Notes: generated from the letters alone by a model not told the origin. Positions 26,929 through 36,893 are shown, counted from the stretch's first letter. The stretch is 64,000 nt of DNA from Flavobacteriia bacterium (GCA_004293165.1 RDYL01000002.1:620001-684000); one strand, 5' to 3'. A program made the numbers and translations.

Positions 26929-28449
26929 CTATTTTTTTTCTCCTTTTATAAGACTTTCATACTCTTCTTGGGTTACTTTTTTTGATTTCCCATTTGCTTC
27001 ATAGTAATAGCTTGTATTTTGAATTTCATCTAAATCGTTATACAAAATAACTTTTCCGTGCAACACATTGTTTCGGTAATTGTTTTCGACTTTTCCGCTA
27101 TTGGTTTTGTAAATGTATTTGATTTTATTTCCGCTTTCGTCGTGATGATTTTCGCTTCGATACACAATTTCATCATTGGTTAAATCGTAGTTTATATGAA
27201 TACCGATTGCTTTATCGTTTTTGTCGTATTTGTTTTCGTGAATTATTTTTCCAGATTTTTCATAATAAGTGTTTTTGTAAGAATTATTCACTTTTTCACT
27301 TATCATGAACAATTCACCCGAAGAATAAAACTTTTTATAAGTAATGGTTTTATCATTTAAATAATCGGTTTCTATGTCTACTTTTCCACCTTTATATTGT
27401 TTGGAAATTCCGTTTGTGATTCCGTTTTTATATGTTGTAGAATATTTAATTGTTCCGTCAGTATTATAGTTTATATATTCACCGTTTAGTTCATCGTTTA
27501 AATAGTATTTTTCATTTTCTATTGTACCTTTTTGATTGTACTTTATCCATTTTCCTGTTTTTAAGCCATAATCATCAAAATGAATTTCTTCTGTTAAAAT
27601 TTTATCTTGCGAATAAATTTTATGTGTTCCAAATTTTTTATTGTTTTTGTATGGTAATTTGGATAATAATTCTCCGTTTTGGTCATAATAAGCTACTTCG
27701 CCATGAATTTTCCCAAAAACATATGGTGTTATTGAAGCAATTTTTCCAGTCGAAACATGATACATTTTAGCTTCGCCATGAATAATTTTTGGAGTAATAA
27801 TAGAATATTCTGCAATTAATTTCTCGCTCAAAAACTGTTTTACAATTCCTTTTTTCATATCGTTTGGAACGATGATCACGGAACCATAATTGTTTGAAAT
27901 TTTTATATCTCCAATTATGTTTCCGTTGTTATAATTGCCCTCAACCACAACTTCTGAACCTCTTTTTATATAATATTTTCTTTTGCCGTGTTTGCTTCCG
28001 TTTAAATAATTTGTTTCTAAAATTAACTCGCCATCTTGACTATAATATTTTGTAATTCCGTTTAATTTTCCTTTGTTATAATTTGCAACTCTAAAGACGT
28101 TTTGATTACCGTGATAGATGATTTTTTCGCCTTCTAAAAATCCGTTTTTGTAGTTAGCTTTTGCATAATTATAACCGAATAATTTTAATGTTGCAACGGT
28201 TTCTGTGGCATTTTTTGAAATTGTATATTCGATTTCTTCATACGGATTTTCGGATTTCTTTTTTTGAAGTTCTGCCAAAGAAGGAGGCAAAAAATCGGAT
28301 TCCATCTCATATTCCATTTGATAAAAACGATCAAAATCTTTAAAATTAGGCAACTCTATTTTGTAATTTGAACTATATTCATAGCTGTATTCTTGCCCAA
28401 AAATTACACCAAAAAAAAGTGAAAACAAAAGTATAAATATGCTTTTCAT
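26929..28449 (-). CDS. Exported MORN-like (YwqK-type) repeat protein, long form
   Basis: The 506-residue protein has a signal peptide (about residues 1-18, ending IFGQ). It is then built from many repeats of the form YxxNGxxxGxxKxYxxxGxL (for example YNKGKLNGITKYYSQDGEL, YLNGSKHGKRKYYIKRG, YLNDELNGEYINYNTDGTI). These belong to the MORN-variant family, predicted to form a long beta sheet or solenoid. No enzyme motif is seen. It starts 3 bases after the stop codon of the WG-repeat gene on the same strand, so the two form an operon. The function of such pairs is not known. Confidence 0.82.
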   Translation of the reverse strand: MKSIFILLFSLFFGVIFGQEYSYEYSSNYKIELPNFKDFDRFYQMEYEMESDFLPPSLAELQKKKSENPYEEIEYTISKNATETVATLKLFGYNYAKANYKNGFLEGEKIIYHGNQNVFRVANYNKGKLNGITKYYSQDGELILETNYLNGSKHGKRKYYIKRGSEVVVEGNYNNGNIIGDIKISNNYGSVIIVPNDMKKGIVKQFLSEKLIAEYSIITPKIIHGEAKMYHVSTGKIASITPYVFGKIHGEVAYYDQNGELLSKLPYKNNKKFGTHKIYSQDKILTEEIHFDDYGLKTGKWIKYNQKGTIENEKYYLNDELNGEYINYNTDGTIKYSTTYKNGITNGISKQYKGGKVDIETDYLNDKTITYKKFYSSGELFMISEKVNNSYKNTYYEKSGKIIHENKYDKNDKAIGIHINYDLTNDEIVYRSENHHDESGNKIKYIYKTNSGKVENNYRNNVLHGKVILYNDLDEIQNTSYYYEANGKSKKVTQEEYESLIKGEKK

Positions 28450-28452
28450 GTT

Positions 28453-30132
28453 TTAATTTTTAAAAAATAATTGCCCATTTGTTGCAGCATAACCCACGAA
28501 TTTCCCTGCGTTATCTTTGAGTTTAAGTAATGCAATTCGCTTTGCCATAACTTTTTGTTCGGGTAAAATTTGACTACTTTGTTCGGGATAACTTTTTATA
28601 ACATCTTGAATTTGATAGGGAGAAAAAGCTTCAATAAAAATAATCGAATTGTTGTTTGAAAACAGCAAACCATATTGATTTTCAACTTTGGTTTGAATCA
28701 TTTTTTCGTAGTTGTATTTGGTGCTGTTTAGTTCTTTTAGTTCATCATATTTAGGCATTACAATGGTTTTTCCATCGGCTTGAATGAAGCCAAATTTGTT
28801 ATTTATTTTTGTTTGAAAAATAGAAATTTGATTATAACTTGGCAAAACAGTTTGTTTAATTTCGTCGTAAATAACCTTTGAAACAAGATTTCTAACATTA
28901 GAATATAATCCGAATTTAAGAATGCCATTTTTGTTTTTATTTCCTACAACAAAAATAATTTCTTTGTTTTTAAACGATGCATCTTGAATTTCTCTAATTA
29001 TTGGTGTAATCGAATCGAAATAAATTACATTTTGAGCACTTTCAGGAAAAATTATAGCCGATTTATTTTTGTTTTTATAAATCAAATAATTGCTATAATT
29101 TATAGTTGTTTCGTCTTCTTTTTTAGAATGATAATATGATTTTAATTGGCTCGTTTTCGGATTAAAATTGGTCTGAATTTCTTCTACAACGGGTTTCTCA
29201 TTTACATTGTTAATAGTTTTTTGAAGTACAATCTTGTCCTTTTTGATCGTATAATTGTAAGAAATTGTTTTCGCTTTTATTCTTTCAGAATTACTATTAT
29301 TAGGTTCCGAAATTACAACATCGTCATAACGCCCTTCTCTAATTCCTAATTCTTCAACCACTTCTTCCGAACCCGAAGAATATCCTGTTCCGTATGAATT
29401 TCCCGAACCACCACTGTAATTTTCGCTTCTGTTTTTCTTGGCTTTTCTAACAAACTGTTCTACATAATATTTTTCATCATCGACCGAATTATTATACGTA
29501 GTTTTCTTAAACGGAAATTTCGAAAAATCCCAAGTTTCAGAAGATAAATCATCGTTTTTAGCTTTTTTCAACATAAAAGTATAGTTTTCTGGATAGGTTT
29601 GTCTTCCATTTTTAGAAATACTATAATAATTTTCATACAAGGTTTGAATCATTTTTTTCGATTTATTATCAAAAACAAGTAAACTTTCAGACAAATCGTG
29701 ATGCATTACATGATACAAATTGTAATTACCTACAATTCTTCCCGAAGAAATAATGTACGCAATTGGTTTTTTAAAAATTGAAACTCCGTCAAATGAAATT
29801 ACATCATCTGTGTTGCCATTTTCGTTGCTTGATGTGGTAATAAAACCATCTGAAGCATAAACAAAATTATAGTTTGGTGCTAAAATTTCTTTTCCATTTA
29901 CGAGCAATCCTTTTAAGCCGTTTTTATACGAAATAAGCAAATCGTGCTTATCATAAATACTGCTTCCGTCAAATTCTAATTTATCAAACTTAGGTTCAAT
30001 AAGTATTTTTCCGGTTTCATTACAAATTCCCCACAAATTTCCATCGCGATATGGAATTGCAATTTCTTGTGCCAAAATTGAAAAAACATTTATACAAAAA
30101 ACAACCAAAAACAATTTAAATTTGAATATCAT
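28453..30132 (-). CDS. Exported WG-repeat protein
   Basis: The 559-residue protein starts, in my choice, at the ATG at 30130-30132 and has a signal peptide (MIFKFKLFLVVFCINVFSILAQ in pieces). WG-type repeats are recognisable: YRDGNLWGICNETGKILIEPKFDKLEF, KNGLKGLLVNGKEILAPNYNFVY, KFGFIQADGKTIVMPKYDELK and QYGLLFSNN. These repeats form beta structures in surface or periplasmic proteins of Bacteroidetes. The middle part has a low-complexity SGGSGNSYGTGYSSGSEE linker. The MORN-like gene follows 3 bases later. No function is assignable. Confidence 0.8.
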   Translation of the reverse strand: MIFKFKLFLVVFCINVFSILAQEIAIPYRDGNLWGICNETGKILIEPKFDKLEFDGSSIYDKHDLLISYKNGLKGLLVNGKEILAPNYNFVYASDGFITTSSNENGNTDDVISFDGVSIFKKPIAYIISSGRIVGNYNLYHVMHHDLSESLLVFDNKSKKMIQTLYENYYSISKNGRQTYPENYTFMLKKAKNDDLSSETWDFSKFPFKKTTYNNSVDDEKYYVEQFVRKAKKNRSENYSGGSGNSYGTGYSSGSEEVVEELGIREGRYDDVVISEPNNSNSERIKAKTISYNYTIKKDKIVLQKTINNVNEKPVVEEIQTNFNPKTSQLKSYYHSKKEDETTINYSNYLIYKNKNKSAIIFPESAQNVIYFDSITPIIREIQDASFKNKEIIFVVGNKNKNGILKFGLYSNVRNLVSKVIYDEIKQTVLPSYNQISIFQTKINNKFGFIQADGKTIVMPKYDELKELNSTKYNYEKMIQTKVENQYGLLFSNNNSIIFIEAFSPYQIQDVIKSYPEQSSQILPEQKVMAKRIALLKLKDNAGKFVGYAATNGQLFFKN

Positions 30133-30247
30133 ACAGCAAAAATTAGGGAGCAAAAATACAGATTATAAATACTAAAGTTAAAACTTTGTTGTTATATTCT
30201 ATGTAAACAAAATTTCTTTACTATTTTTACGGCTTAAATACATTTTT

Positions 30248-31123
30248 ATGGCATCATCTTTTGAAAATTACAACAAGCGACGTTTAATCTCGTCCTACTT
30301 TTCGGTAGTTTTAAGTATCTTTTTAGTATTATTTCTTTTAGGAGCTTTAGGCCTTTTTGTAATTAATTCTAAAAAGATAACGAATGATTTTAAAGAAAAC
30401 ATTCCAATGACCGTTTTCTTCAATAATGATGCTAGTGATTCTGTCATTAGTAATTTTGATACCGAATTAAAAAATGCAAAATATATTAAAGACTACGCTT
30501 TTGTTCACAAAGACAGCGCTGCAAAAAATAATGTAGATATTGTAGGGAAAGATTTTATGGAGTTTTTAGGATTTAATCCGTTGCAAAATTCATTTGATAT
30601 TCACTTAAAAGGGGATTATGTAATTGCAGATAGCATACAAAGAATTGAGCGCAACATTCGTAAAAATGAAATGGTTACCGAAATTATTTATGACAAAGAA
30701 TTGGTAGACATGGTTAATAATAATGTTTCTAATATAAGTTTTTGGATTTTAATAATTAGTTCTATTCTAACCATTGTTGCAATGCTGCTAATTAATAGTT
30801 CATTAAGGCTTTCTGTATATTCTCATCGTTTCACGATTAAAACGATGCAAATGGTAGGAGCTACAAAATCATTTATTAGAAAACCATTCATTTGGAGAAG
30901 TATCAAATTAGGATTAATAGGTTCTGGTTTGGCCATCATAGGATTACTATTTTTAGTGGTTTATGTGGATGGATTATTTCCAAGTTTAGGAATAGCAAAA
31001 GATTATGTTTCTATAGGAATTGTAATTTTTGGTGTTTTAGTCATTGGAATTATCATCACATCGATTAGTACTTTTTTTGCAACACAACGCTTCTTAAATT
31101 TAAAAACAGACGATCTTTATTAG
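30248..31123 (+). CDS. ftsX: Cell division protein FtsX
   Basis: The 291-residue permease-like protein has four membrane segments: one near the N-terminus (VVLSIFLVLFLLGALGLFVI) and three in the C-terminal half (ILIISSILTIVAMLLI, LGLIGSGLAIIGLLFLVVYV, IVIFGVLVIGIIITSISTFF). An extracellular domain of about 120 residues lies in between, with IPMTVFFNNDASD. The motif SHRFTIKTMQMVGATKSFIRKPF is the usual cytoplasmic signature. With FtsE it controls cell wall hydrolases at the septum; ftsE is not in the window. It heads the ftsX-DUF3098-uppP-truB run, an order I know from Bacteroidetes. Confidence 0.93.
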   Translation: MASSFENYNKRRLISSYFSVVLSIFLVLFLLGALGLFVINSKKITNDFKENIPMTVFFNNDASDSVISNFDTELKNAKYIKDYAFVHKDSAAKNNVDIVGKDFMEFLGFNPLQNSFDIHLKGDYVIADSIQRIERNIRKNEMVTEIIYDKELVDMVNNNVSNISFWILIISSILTIVAMLLINSSLRLSVYSHRFTIKTMQMVGATKSFIRKPFIWRSIKLGLIGSGLAIIGLLFLVVYVDGLFPSLGIAKDYVSIGIVIFGVLVIGIIITSISTFFATQRFLNLKTDDLY

Positions 31124-31164
31124 TAATCAGTGTGTAAGTATACAATGATTTAAAAATATATAGT

Positions 31165-31404
31165 ATGGAAAATAACAACAAACCCGAATTTCTTTTTGAT
31201 AAAGTAAACTACAAAATTCTTTTAGTAGGATTAGCAGTAATTGGAATAGGATTCCTTTTAATGAGCGGTGGAGGAAGTGAAGATCCTAATGTTTTCAATG
31301 GCGAAGAATTATTTAGTTTTAGAAGAATCAGATTGGCACCAACGGTAGTATTACTTGGATTTGGCATTGCGATTTATTCAATTTTGAAAAATCCGAAGAA
31401 GTAA
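31165..31404 (+). CDS. DUF3098 family small membrane protein
   Basis: The 79-residue protein has two predicted membrane helices (about residues 17-35, [20 protein letters not shown], and 56-72, [17 protein letters not shown]). Between them is the family's conserved [25 protein letters not shown] segment. The family is found in Bacteroidetes between ftsX and uppP, as here. No biochemical role is known; the place suggests cell envelope work. The uppP gene starts 5 bases after its stop. Confidence 0.9.
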   Translation: MENNNKPEFLFDKVNYKILLVGLAVIGIGFLLMSGGGSEDPNVFNGEELFSFRRIRLAPTVVLLGFGIAIYSILKNPKK

Positions 31405-31409
31405 TATTT

Positions 31410-32195
31410 ATGGATGTTTTACAAGCTATTATTCTTGCCATTATTGAAGGAATAACCGAATTTTTACCTGTTTCATCAACAGGTCACATGATTATTGCCT
31501 CTTCTTTTTTTGGTATTGCTCAAGACGATTTTACCAAACTTTTCACCATAGTAATTCAATTAGGAACAATACTATCGGTAATTGTCTTGTATTTTAAACG
31601 ATTTTTTCAATCGCTCGATTTTTATTTTAAATTACTTGTTGCTTTTATTCCAGCCGTAATATTCGGATTATTATTGAGTGATTTTATTGATGGTTTATTA
31701 GAAAATCCTATCACAGTAGCAGTTTCGTTAATTATAGGAGGGTTTTTATTATTGAACGTAGACGAATGGTTTGGCAATTCGGAAGGAACTGAAATCTCGT
31801 ATTTAACTGCTTTTAAAATTGGCTTATTTCAATGTTTAGCAATGATTCCAGGCGTTTCAAGAAGTGGCGCAAGCATTGTAGGCGGAATGACCCAAAAATT
31901 ATCAAGAACTACAGCTGCCGAATTTTCGTTTTTCTTAGCTATTCCCACTATGTTAGGCGCTACGTTAAAAAAATCTTATGATTATTATAAAGATGGTTTT
32001 GTGCTTTCAGACGACCAAATTAATTTATTAATTATTGGTAACGTAGTCGGGTTTATTGTAGCCTTAATCGCTATTAAATCATTCATTGGATTTTTAACCA
32101 AACACGGATTTAAAATTTTTGGTTATTACCGAATTATAGCAGGTATTGCCATTTTACTAATTCATTTCTTTGTTCAAAAATTAACTATTATTTAA
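31410..32195 (+). CDS. uppP: Undecaprenyl-diphosphate phosphatase
   Basis: The 261-residue integral membrane enzyme removes a phosphate from undecaprenyl diphosphate, recycling the lipid carrier of peptidoglycan synthesis. Family motifs are present: [16 protein letters not shown] (about residues 13-28) and [14 protein letters not shown], the two conserved loops that form the active site. Eight or so membrane segments are predicted. Its last base is the first base of the truB start codon (TAATG), a coupled arrangement. Confidence 0.96.
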   Translation: MDVLQAIILAIIEGITEFLPVSSTGHMIIASSFFGIAQDDFTKLFTIVIQLGTILSVIVLYFKRFFQSLDFYFKLLVAFIPAVIFGLLLSDFIDGLLENPITVAVSLIIGGFLLLNVDEWFGNSEGTEISYLTAFKIGLFQCLAMIPGVSRSGASIVGGMTQKLSRTTAAEFSFFLAIPTMLGATLKKSYDYYKDGFVLSDDQINLLIIGNVVGFIVALIAIKSFIGFLTKHGFKIFGYYRIIAGIAILLIHFFVQKLTII

Positions 32196-32893
32196 TGACT
32201 GCCGAAGAAATTTTAGAAGGAAAAGTACTCTTAATAGACAAACCGTTGAAATGGAGTTCGTTTCAAGCGGTAAACAAATTAAAATACGTTTTAAAAAATC
32301 AGTTGAATCTTCCTAAAAAATTCAAAATTGGTCACGCCGGAACTTTAGATCCATTAGCGACCGGTTTATTGATTATTTGCACGGGGAAATTTACCAAAAG
32401 AATCACCGAAATACAGGCGCAAGCAAAAGAATATACAGGAACCATCGTTTTAGGCGCTACAACTCCATCGTATGATTTAGAAACCGAAGTAGATGCGACT
32501 TTTCCAACTGAACATATTTCAGAAGCCTTGATTTTGGAAACCACCAAACAATTTATTGGTGAAATCGATCAAAAACCACCTGTTTTTTCTGCCATAAAAA
32601 AAGATGGTAAACGTTTGTATGAACATGCCCGCGCAGGCGAGGAAGTGGAAATTCAATCTAGAAAAACAACTATTCACGAATTTGAAATCACACGAATTCA
32701 ATTGCCCGAAGTAGATTTTAGAGTTACTTGTAGCAAAGGAACATACATTCGTTCATTAGCTTTCGATTTTGGATTAGCGTTACAATCGGGTGGACATTTA
32801 TCGGCGCTTCGTCGTACAAAAATTGGCGATTATTCTGTTGAAAATGGTGTTACACCAGATGATTTTGAAAAATCACTTCTTGATGAAATATAA
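32195..32893 (+). CDS. truB: tRNA pseudouridine(55) synthase
   Basis: The 232-residue enzyme makes pseudouridine 55 in the T loop of tRNAs. Seen: the N-terminal LIDKPLKWSSFQAVNKLK, the catalytic GHAGTLDPLATGLL with the nucleophilic Asp, and KPPVFSAIKKDGKRLYEHARAG; it also has the later CSKGTYIRSLAFDFG segment. It lacks a C-terminal PUA domain, which is common in Bacteroidetes. The start overlaps the uppP stop by one base, and its 3' end overlaps the next start by 11 bases. Confidence 0.96.
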   Translation: MTAEEILEGKVLLIDKPLKWSSFQAVNKLKYVLKNQLNLPKKFKIGHAGTLDPLATGLLIICTGKFTKRITEIQAQAKEYTGTIVLGATTPSYDLETEVDATFPTEHISEALILETTKQFIGEIDQKPPVFSAIKKDGKRLYEHARAGEEVEIQSRKTTIHEFEITRIQLPEVDFRVTCSKGTYIRSLAFDFGLALQSGGHLSALRRTKIGDYSVENGVTPDDFEKSLLDEI

Positions 32894-33443
32894 AATTCTA
32901 ATTTTTATTTTATTTATTTTCAGCTTGTCCTTTGGACAGGTAGAATATACCCTTGAAAATTCCGATTCTATCCCAACAAAGAATAAAATTACATTTACTC
33001 AATTTGAAATTTCTGTTCCGTTACAAGGAAATAAAAATCACGGAGAAATTTATCCCGATGGAAGAACAAATAACAGTTGGTTTGTTCCAGACGGCATCAA
33101 TGCAAATTTTGGTTATGGTATTCATTTTAATAAATGGCTTGGCTTAACAGCTAATTCAGGAATTGGAATGAAACTTTCTGAAAAATTAGTAGTAGCTCCC
33201 TTATTTTCAAACCTAAGAATTATGCCAAAAATTACCGAAGAAACTCGAATTGGAATAGATATTGGGTTAGGGCATACATTTGCGCTTGGAAGAGGTGACT
33301 TATCTGGACCTTTTAAAAGAATAAAATTAAACTTAGAAGCCGATGATATGCAACTTTTTATTGAAGTGGTTTCCTATGGATTTGAATTAAACAATAATAG
33401 TCAAGGAAGCTTAAGTCTTGGTATAGCTTTAGTATCTTTTTAA
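32883..33443 (+). CDS. Exported barrel-like protein of unknown function
   Basis: I start at the ATG at 32883 (MKYKILIFILFIFSLSFGQ, a clear signal peptide), which overlaps truB by 11 bases; longer frames upstream are only truB shadow. The 186-residue product has Gly- and aromatic-rich alternating strands (NFGYGIHFNKWLGLTANSGIGMKL, IGIDIGLGHTFALGRGDL) and ends SLGIALVSF, typical of an outer membrane barrel. No family is recognised. The next gene starts one base after the stop, so it belongs to the ftsX-truB operon. Confidence 0.78.
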   Translation: MKYKILIFILFIFSLSFGQVEYTLENSDSIPTKNKITFTQFEISVPLQGNKNHGEIYPDGRTNNSWFVPDGINANFGYGIHFNKWLGLTANSGIGMKLSEKLVVAPLFSNLRIMPKITEETRIGIDIGLGHTFALGRGDLSGPFKRIKLNLEADDMQLFIEVVSYGFELNNNSQGSLSLGIALVSF

Positions 33444-33444
33444 A

Positions 33445-34062
33445 ATGAAAAAAATCATCTTTCTTTCACTATTGTTTACTTTTTATGGTTTCTCTCAAAA
33501 CATAAAACTAAAAACAGGTGATATTTTATTTCAATCGATGAATTGCGGACCACTTTGCGAAGCGATAAACGAAGTAACAGAAGGTTATCAAGGGAAAGAT
33601 TTTAGCCATTTAGGAATAGTGTATATCAAAAACGATTCTGTATTTGTGATTGAAGCTGCTGGAAAAGCGGTAAAAATTACACCTTACGAAATCTTTAAAA
33701 CCTACACTACAGAAGAAATGTTTGTAGGAAGATTGAAACGTAAATACCAAAAATATATTCCCGAAGCCATTACGTTTTCATTGCAACAAGTGGGTGTTCC
33801 TTATGATGATGCTTATTTGTACAACAATGGAAAATATTATTGTTCGGAACTAATTTACGATGCCTTTTTATTTGCTTACAAAAAACCATTATTTGATTTG
33901 TATCCAATGACGTTTAAATCGCCAAAATCTAATGCGTATTTCGATGTTTGGGCTGACTATTATGAAAAACTAAAAATGAAAATCCCAGAAGGTCAACTTG
34001 GTTGCAACCCTGGTGGAATTTCCACTTCTGATAAGTTGAGGATTATTGGAACTTTACGCTAA
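33445..34062 (+). CDS. Exported YiiX/YebB-like cysteine hydrolase (permuted NlpC/P60 fold)
   Basis: The 205-residue protein has a signal peptide (about residues 1-18, ending GFSQ). Hallmarks of the YiiX-like permuted papain-fold family follow: KTGDILFQS, the histidine in GKDFSHLGIVY, and the cysteine in YYCSELIYDAFL. Such enzymes cut amide or ester bonds in peptidoglycan or lipoprotein substrates; the actual substrate is unknown. It is the last gene of the ftsX run. The C-terminus overlaps the convergent thioredoxin-like gene by 9 bases. Confidence 0.88.
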   Translation: MKKIIFLSLLFTFYGFSQNIKLKTGDILFQSMNCGPLCEAINEVTEGYQGKDFSHLGIVYIKNDSVFVIEAAGKAVKITPYEIFKTYTTEEMFVGRLKRKYQKYIPEAITFSLQQVGVPYDDAYLYNNGKYYCSELIYDAFLFAYKKPLFDLYPMTFKSPKSNAYFDVWADYYEKLKMKIPEGQLGCNPGGISTSDKLRIIGTLR

Positions 34063-34659
34063 GATATTCACATGCATTTCCACAATTTCATTCTGAATCG
34101 AAATTCCTTTATCGTGTAAATACCATTTTTGCAATTCAATTTTAGCAGTTTCATCCACTACTCCATGTGTTGCTTTGTAGTCTAAAATCAATTGTTTCGC
34201 GCCTTGAGGTCTTGGTCCCCAATCGGCAACTACTTCCAAAGCTGCTGCATCTAAAATAATTAATTTCGGAATAGCTTTCCCGCCGTTCGTTAAAAAGTGT
34301 TGCATTAATGTATCATTATCATCGCGTAAAGCAATTTTTAATTCTACTTTATCCGTCGCTTCAGCCATTTTATGAATTACTGGAACTATTTGAGCCGCAT
34401 CACCACACCAACCCTCAGCTAAAACTAACCAAATATACTTTTTATCTAAATTTTGTAATTTAGCTTTTACCTCTTCTGAAATTGAAATGGTTTTTTCTAA
34501 ACGATTCATTCTAGTTTCGTTTAATTCAGAATAATGCAACAAATCGGGTGATTGTGTGTGACCTGTAGATTGACCTTCGGCAATTAAACTTGTAACTTTT
34601 TTTCTGTAATTGGCATAAGAAAAACCATTTTCCAATGCTTCATTTATAGCTTTTATCAT
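34054..34659 (-). CDS. Thioredoxin-fold protein with a single active-site cysteine
   Basis: The 201-residue cytoplasmic protein matches the Thioredoxin_9 type. After a helical N-terminal part comes WLVLAEGWCGDAAQIVPVIHKMAE, where the usual CxxC is reduced to one Cys (WCGDA), and then AIPKLIILD with the cis-Pro. I place the start at the ATG at 34657-34659; a TTG upstream adds seven residues. One Cys rules out the normal dithiol reaction, but bacilliredoxin-like monothiol chemistry is possible. It is convergent with the cysteine hydrolase gene and divergent from the patatin gene. Confidence 0.85.
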   Translation of the reverse strand: MIKAINEALENGFSYANYRKKVTSLIAEGQSTGHTQSPDLLHYSELNETRMNRLEKTISISEEVKAKLQNLDKKYIWLVLAEGWCGDAAQIVPVIHKMAEATDKVELKIALRDDNDTLMQHFLTNGGKAIPKLIILDAAALEVVADWGPRPQGAKQLILDYKATHGVVDETAKIELQKWYLHDKGISIQNEIVEMHVNILA

Positions 34660-34714
34660 CTTCTTAACTTTATTTGACAAATTTAAGCCTAATTTTGATA
34701 ATTATATGTAAGAA

Positions 34715-35503
34715 ATGTTACACATGAATTTAACATCTAAATCTATAGGAATTGTATTGTCTGGTGGAGGTTCTAAAGGAATTGCTCATGCTGGCGCTTT
34801 ACAATATTTGACAGAACAGGGAATTGAACCAACGTGTATTGCAGGAACAAGTGCAGGTTCCATTGTGGGAGGATTGTTTGCTTTTGGAAAAACGCCTAAA
34901 GAAATATTAGAATTCTTCAAATCCATTTACTTTTTTCATTGGAAACATTTTACCTTTAAAAAAGCGGGAATTGTAGATTCGGAATCGTTTAAAAATTATT
35001 TCGTTGATGTTTTTGGAGAAACAACGATTGGTGAACTGAAAATTCCAATGTATATAACTGCAACCGATTTAGTGAAAGGAAAACTAACAATTTTTAATTC
35101 AGATACTAAAGTAGCTGATGCAATTTTAGCATCATCGTCCTTTCCAGGTGTTATTTCTCCATATGAAATCAATAATTGTTTATTCAGCGATGGTGGTATT
35201 TTAAATCATTTCCCAACGGATGTTTTACAAGGAAAATGCGATTTTTTATTAGGCGTTTATGTTAGTCCTATTCAAAATATTGAAAATAAAGATTTAAAAT
35301 CCATAAAATCAGTTACCAGTAGAGCTTTTGATTTGTTGTCGGCAAATAATAGTTATCAAAAATTTAATCTATGTGATTTAGTAATAGAGCCTAAAGAACT
35401 AGCTAATTACAGTACTTTTGAAACCAGTAAAACAAAAATGGATTTGATTTTTAAAATTGGATATCACGAAGCAAAAAAATCATTTGAAAATTTAGCAACA
35501 TAA
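34715..35503 (+). CDS. Patatin-like phospholipase
   Basis: The 262-residue hydrolase has the patatin oxyanion motif GGGSKG (about residues 17-22), the nucleophile in GTSAGS (S46) and the catalytic aspartate in DGG (D159), the full Ser-Asp dyad. It has no signal peptide, so it acts in the cytoplasm or on the inner membrane face, unlike the long outer membrane PlpD-type proteins. An alternative ATG three codons later is possible. It lies 69 bases upstream of pyrH. Confidence 0.92.
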   Translation: MLHMNLTSKSIGIVLSGGGSKGIAHAGALQYLTEQGIEPTCIAGTSAGSIVGGLFAFGKTPKEILEFFKSIYFFHWKHFTFKKAGIVDSESFKNYFVDVFGETTIGELKIPMYITATDLVKGKLTIFNSDTKVADAILASSSFPGVISPYEINNCLFSDGGILNHFPTDVLQGKCDFLLGVYVSPIQNIENKDLKSIKSVTSRAFDLLSANNSYQKFNLCDLVIEPKELANYSTFETSKTKMDLIFKIGYHEAKKSFENLAT

Positions 35504-35540
35504 ATGTTAAAACATTTTTTCTTAAAAAAAGCTATTTAAC

Positions 35541-35548
35541 TATATTTG
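35541..35548 (+). promoter_or_regulatory. -7 promoter element of pyrH
   Basis: TATATTTG is a perfect match to the Bacteroidetes -7 consensus, 23 bases before the pyrH ATG. The -33 region is a T-rich stretch without a clear TTG. Confidence 0.6.
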
Positions 35549-35571
35549 CACCACAAATAATTCAACACACG

Positions 35572-36279
35572 ATGAAGTACAAAAGAATTCTTCTAAAATT
35601 AAGCGGTGAAGCTTTAATGGGTGATAGACAATATGGTATTGACCCACAACGTTTAGCCGAATATGCTGCCGAAATAAAACAAATTCACGATAAAGGTGTA
35701 GAAATTGCTATCGTTATTGGGGGTGGAAACATTTTTAGAGGTGTAGCTGGTGCAAGTAACGGAATGGACCGAGTGCAAGGAGATTACATGGGGATGCTAG
35801 CAACCGTTATTAATGGAATGGCACTTCAAGGTGCTTTAGAAGAAGCAGGTATGCAAACTCGCTTACAAACTGCCTTAAAAATTGAAGCAATTGCTGAACC
35901 TTACATTAAAAGAAGAGCAACACGCCATTTAGAAAAAGGAAGAATTGTAATTTTTGGAGCTGGTACAGGAAACCCATACTTTACAACGGATACTGCTGCG
36001 GTTCTTAGAGGAATTGAAGTAGGTGCTGATGTAATTTTAAAAGGAACTCGTGTGGATGGAGTATACACTTCTGACCCAGAAAAAAATGCGGATGCTGTTA
36101 AATTCGACTTTATTTCGTTTGAAGATGTATTAGCTAAAGGATTAAATGTAATGGATACAACCGCTTTTACATTGAGTCAAGAAAATAAATTACCAATTAT
36201 AGTATTTGATATGAATAAAGATGGTAATTTATTAAAAGTATGTGAAGGGCAAACAATTGGAACAACAGTTACCATATAA
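35572..36279 (+). CDS. pyrH: UMP kinase
   Basis: The 235-residue hexameric kinase phosphorylates UMP to UDP. Seen: the N-terminal [25 protein letters not shown], the [15 protein letters not shown] region and [16 protein letters not shown], all typical of bacterial PyrH, an amino acid kinase-fold enzyme unrelated to eukaryotic UMP kinases. It is followed 46 bases later by frr, the usual pairing. The gap contains a small TTGAATTTGAAGAATTT-like micro-repeat. Confidence 0.97.
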   Translation: MKYKRILLKLSGEALMGDRQYGIDPQRLAEYAAEIKQIHDKGVEIAIVIGGGNIFRGVAGASNGMDRVQGDYMGMLATVINGMALQGALEEAGMQTRLQTALKIEAIAEPYIKRRATRHLEKGRIVIFGAGTGNPYFTTDTAAVLRGIEVGADVILKGTRVDGVYTSDPEKNADAVKFDFISFEDVLAKGLNVMDTTAFTLSQENKLPIIVFDMNKDGNLLKVCEGQTIGTTVTI

Positions 36280-36325
36280 TTTAGAATTCGAAAATTGAAT
36301 TTGAAGAATTTAAAAAATTAATACA

Positions 36326-36889
36326 ATGACAGAAGAAATTAATTTTATTTTAGACAGTGCAAAAGAAGCTATGATTGGTTCTGTTGCGCATTTAGAAAAA
36401 GAACTTTTAAATATTAGAGCGGGTAAAGCATCTCCTCAAATGTTAGGTGGCGTTTTTGTTGACTATTACGGCTCTCAAACACCATTATCTCAAGTTGCAA
36501 ATATTAATGCTGCTGATGCAAGAACTTTAACTGTTACACCTTGGGAAAAAAACATGTTGCATCCTATTGAAAAAGCAATTATGATTGCTAATTTAGGGTT
36601 AAACCCAATGAATAACGGCGATAACATTATCATTAATATTCCTGCCTTAACGGAAGAAAGAAGACGTGATTTAGTTAAACAAGCTAAACACGAAGCGGAA
36701 GAAGCAAAAATTGGGATTAGAAATCACAGAAAAGATGCTAATACTGACATCAAGAAAGAAGAAAAAAACGGAACTGCTGAAGATATTTGTAAGAAAGCAG
36801 AAGAAGATGTTCAAAAATTAACAGATTCTTTTATCAAGAAAATCGAAGAAGTTTTGGCAGTAAAAGAAGCCGAAATCATGAAAGTATAA
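36326..36889 (+). CDS. frr: Ribosome recycling factor
   Basis: The 187-residue factor splits the post-termination ribosome together with EF-G. It has the family signature from LNIRAGKASPQMLGGVFVDYYG to LTEERRRDLVKQAKHEAEEAKI, where the helical arm re-forms. It ends in a helix (IKKIEEVLAVKEAEIMKV). It is co-transcribed with pyrH and followed by a terminator at 36894-36918. Confidence 0.97.
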   Translation: MTEEINFILDSAKEAMIGSVAHLEKELLNIRAGKASPQMLGGVFVDYYGSQTPLSQVANINAADARTLTVTPWEKNMLHPIEKAIMIANLGLNPMNNGDNIIINIPALTEERRRDLVKQAKHEAEEAKIGIRNHRKDANTDIKKEEKNGTAEDICKKAEEDVQKLTDSFIKKIEEVLAVKEAEIMKV

Positions 36890-36893
36890 TTTT

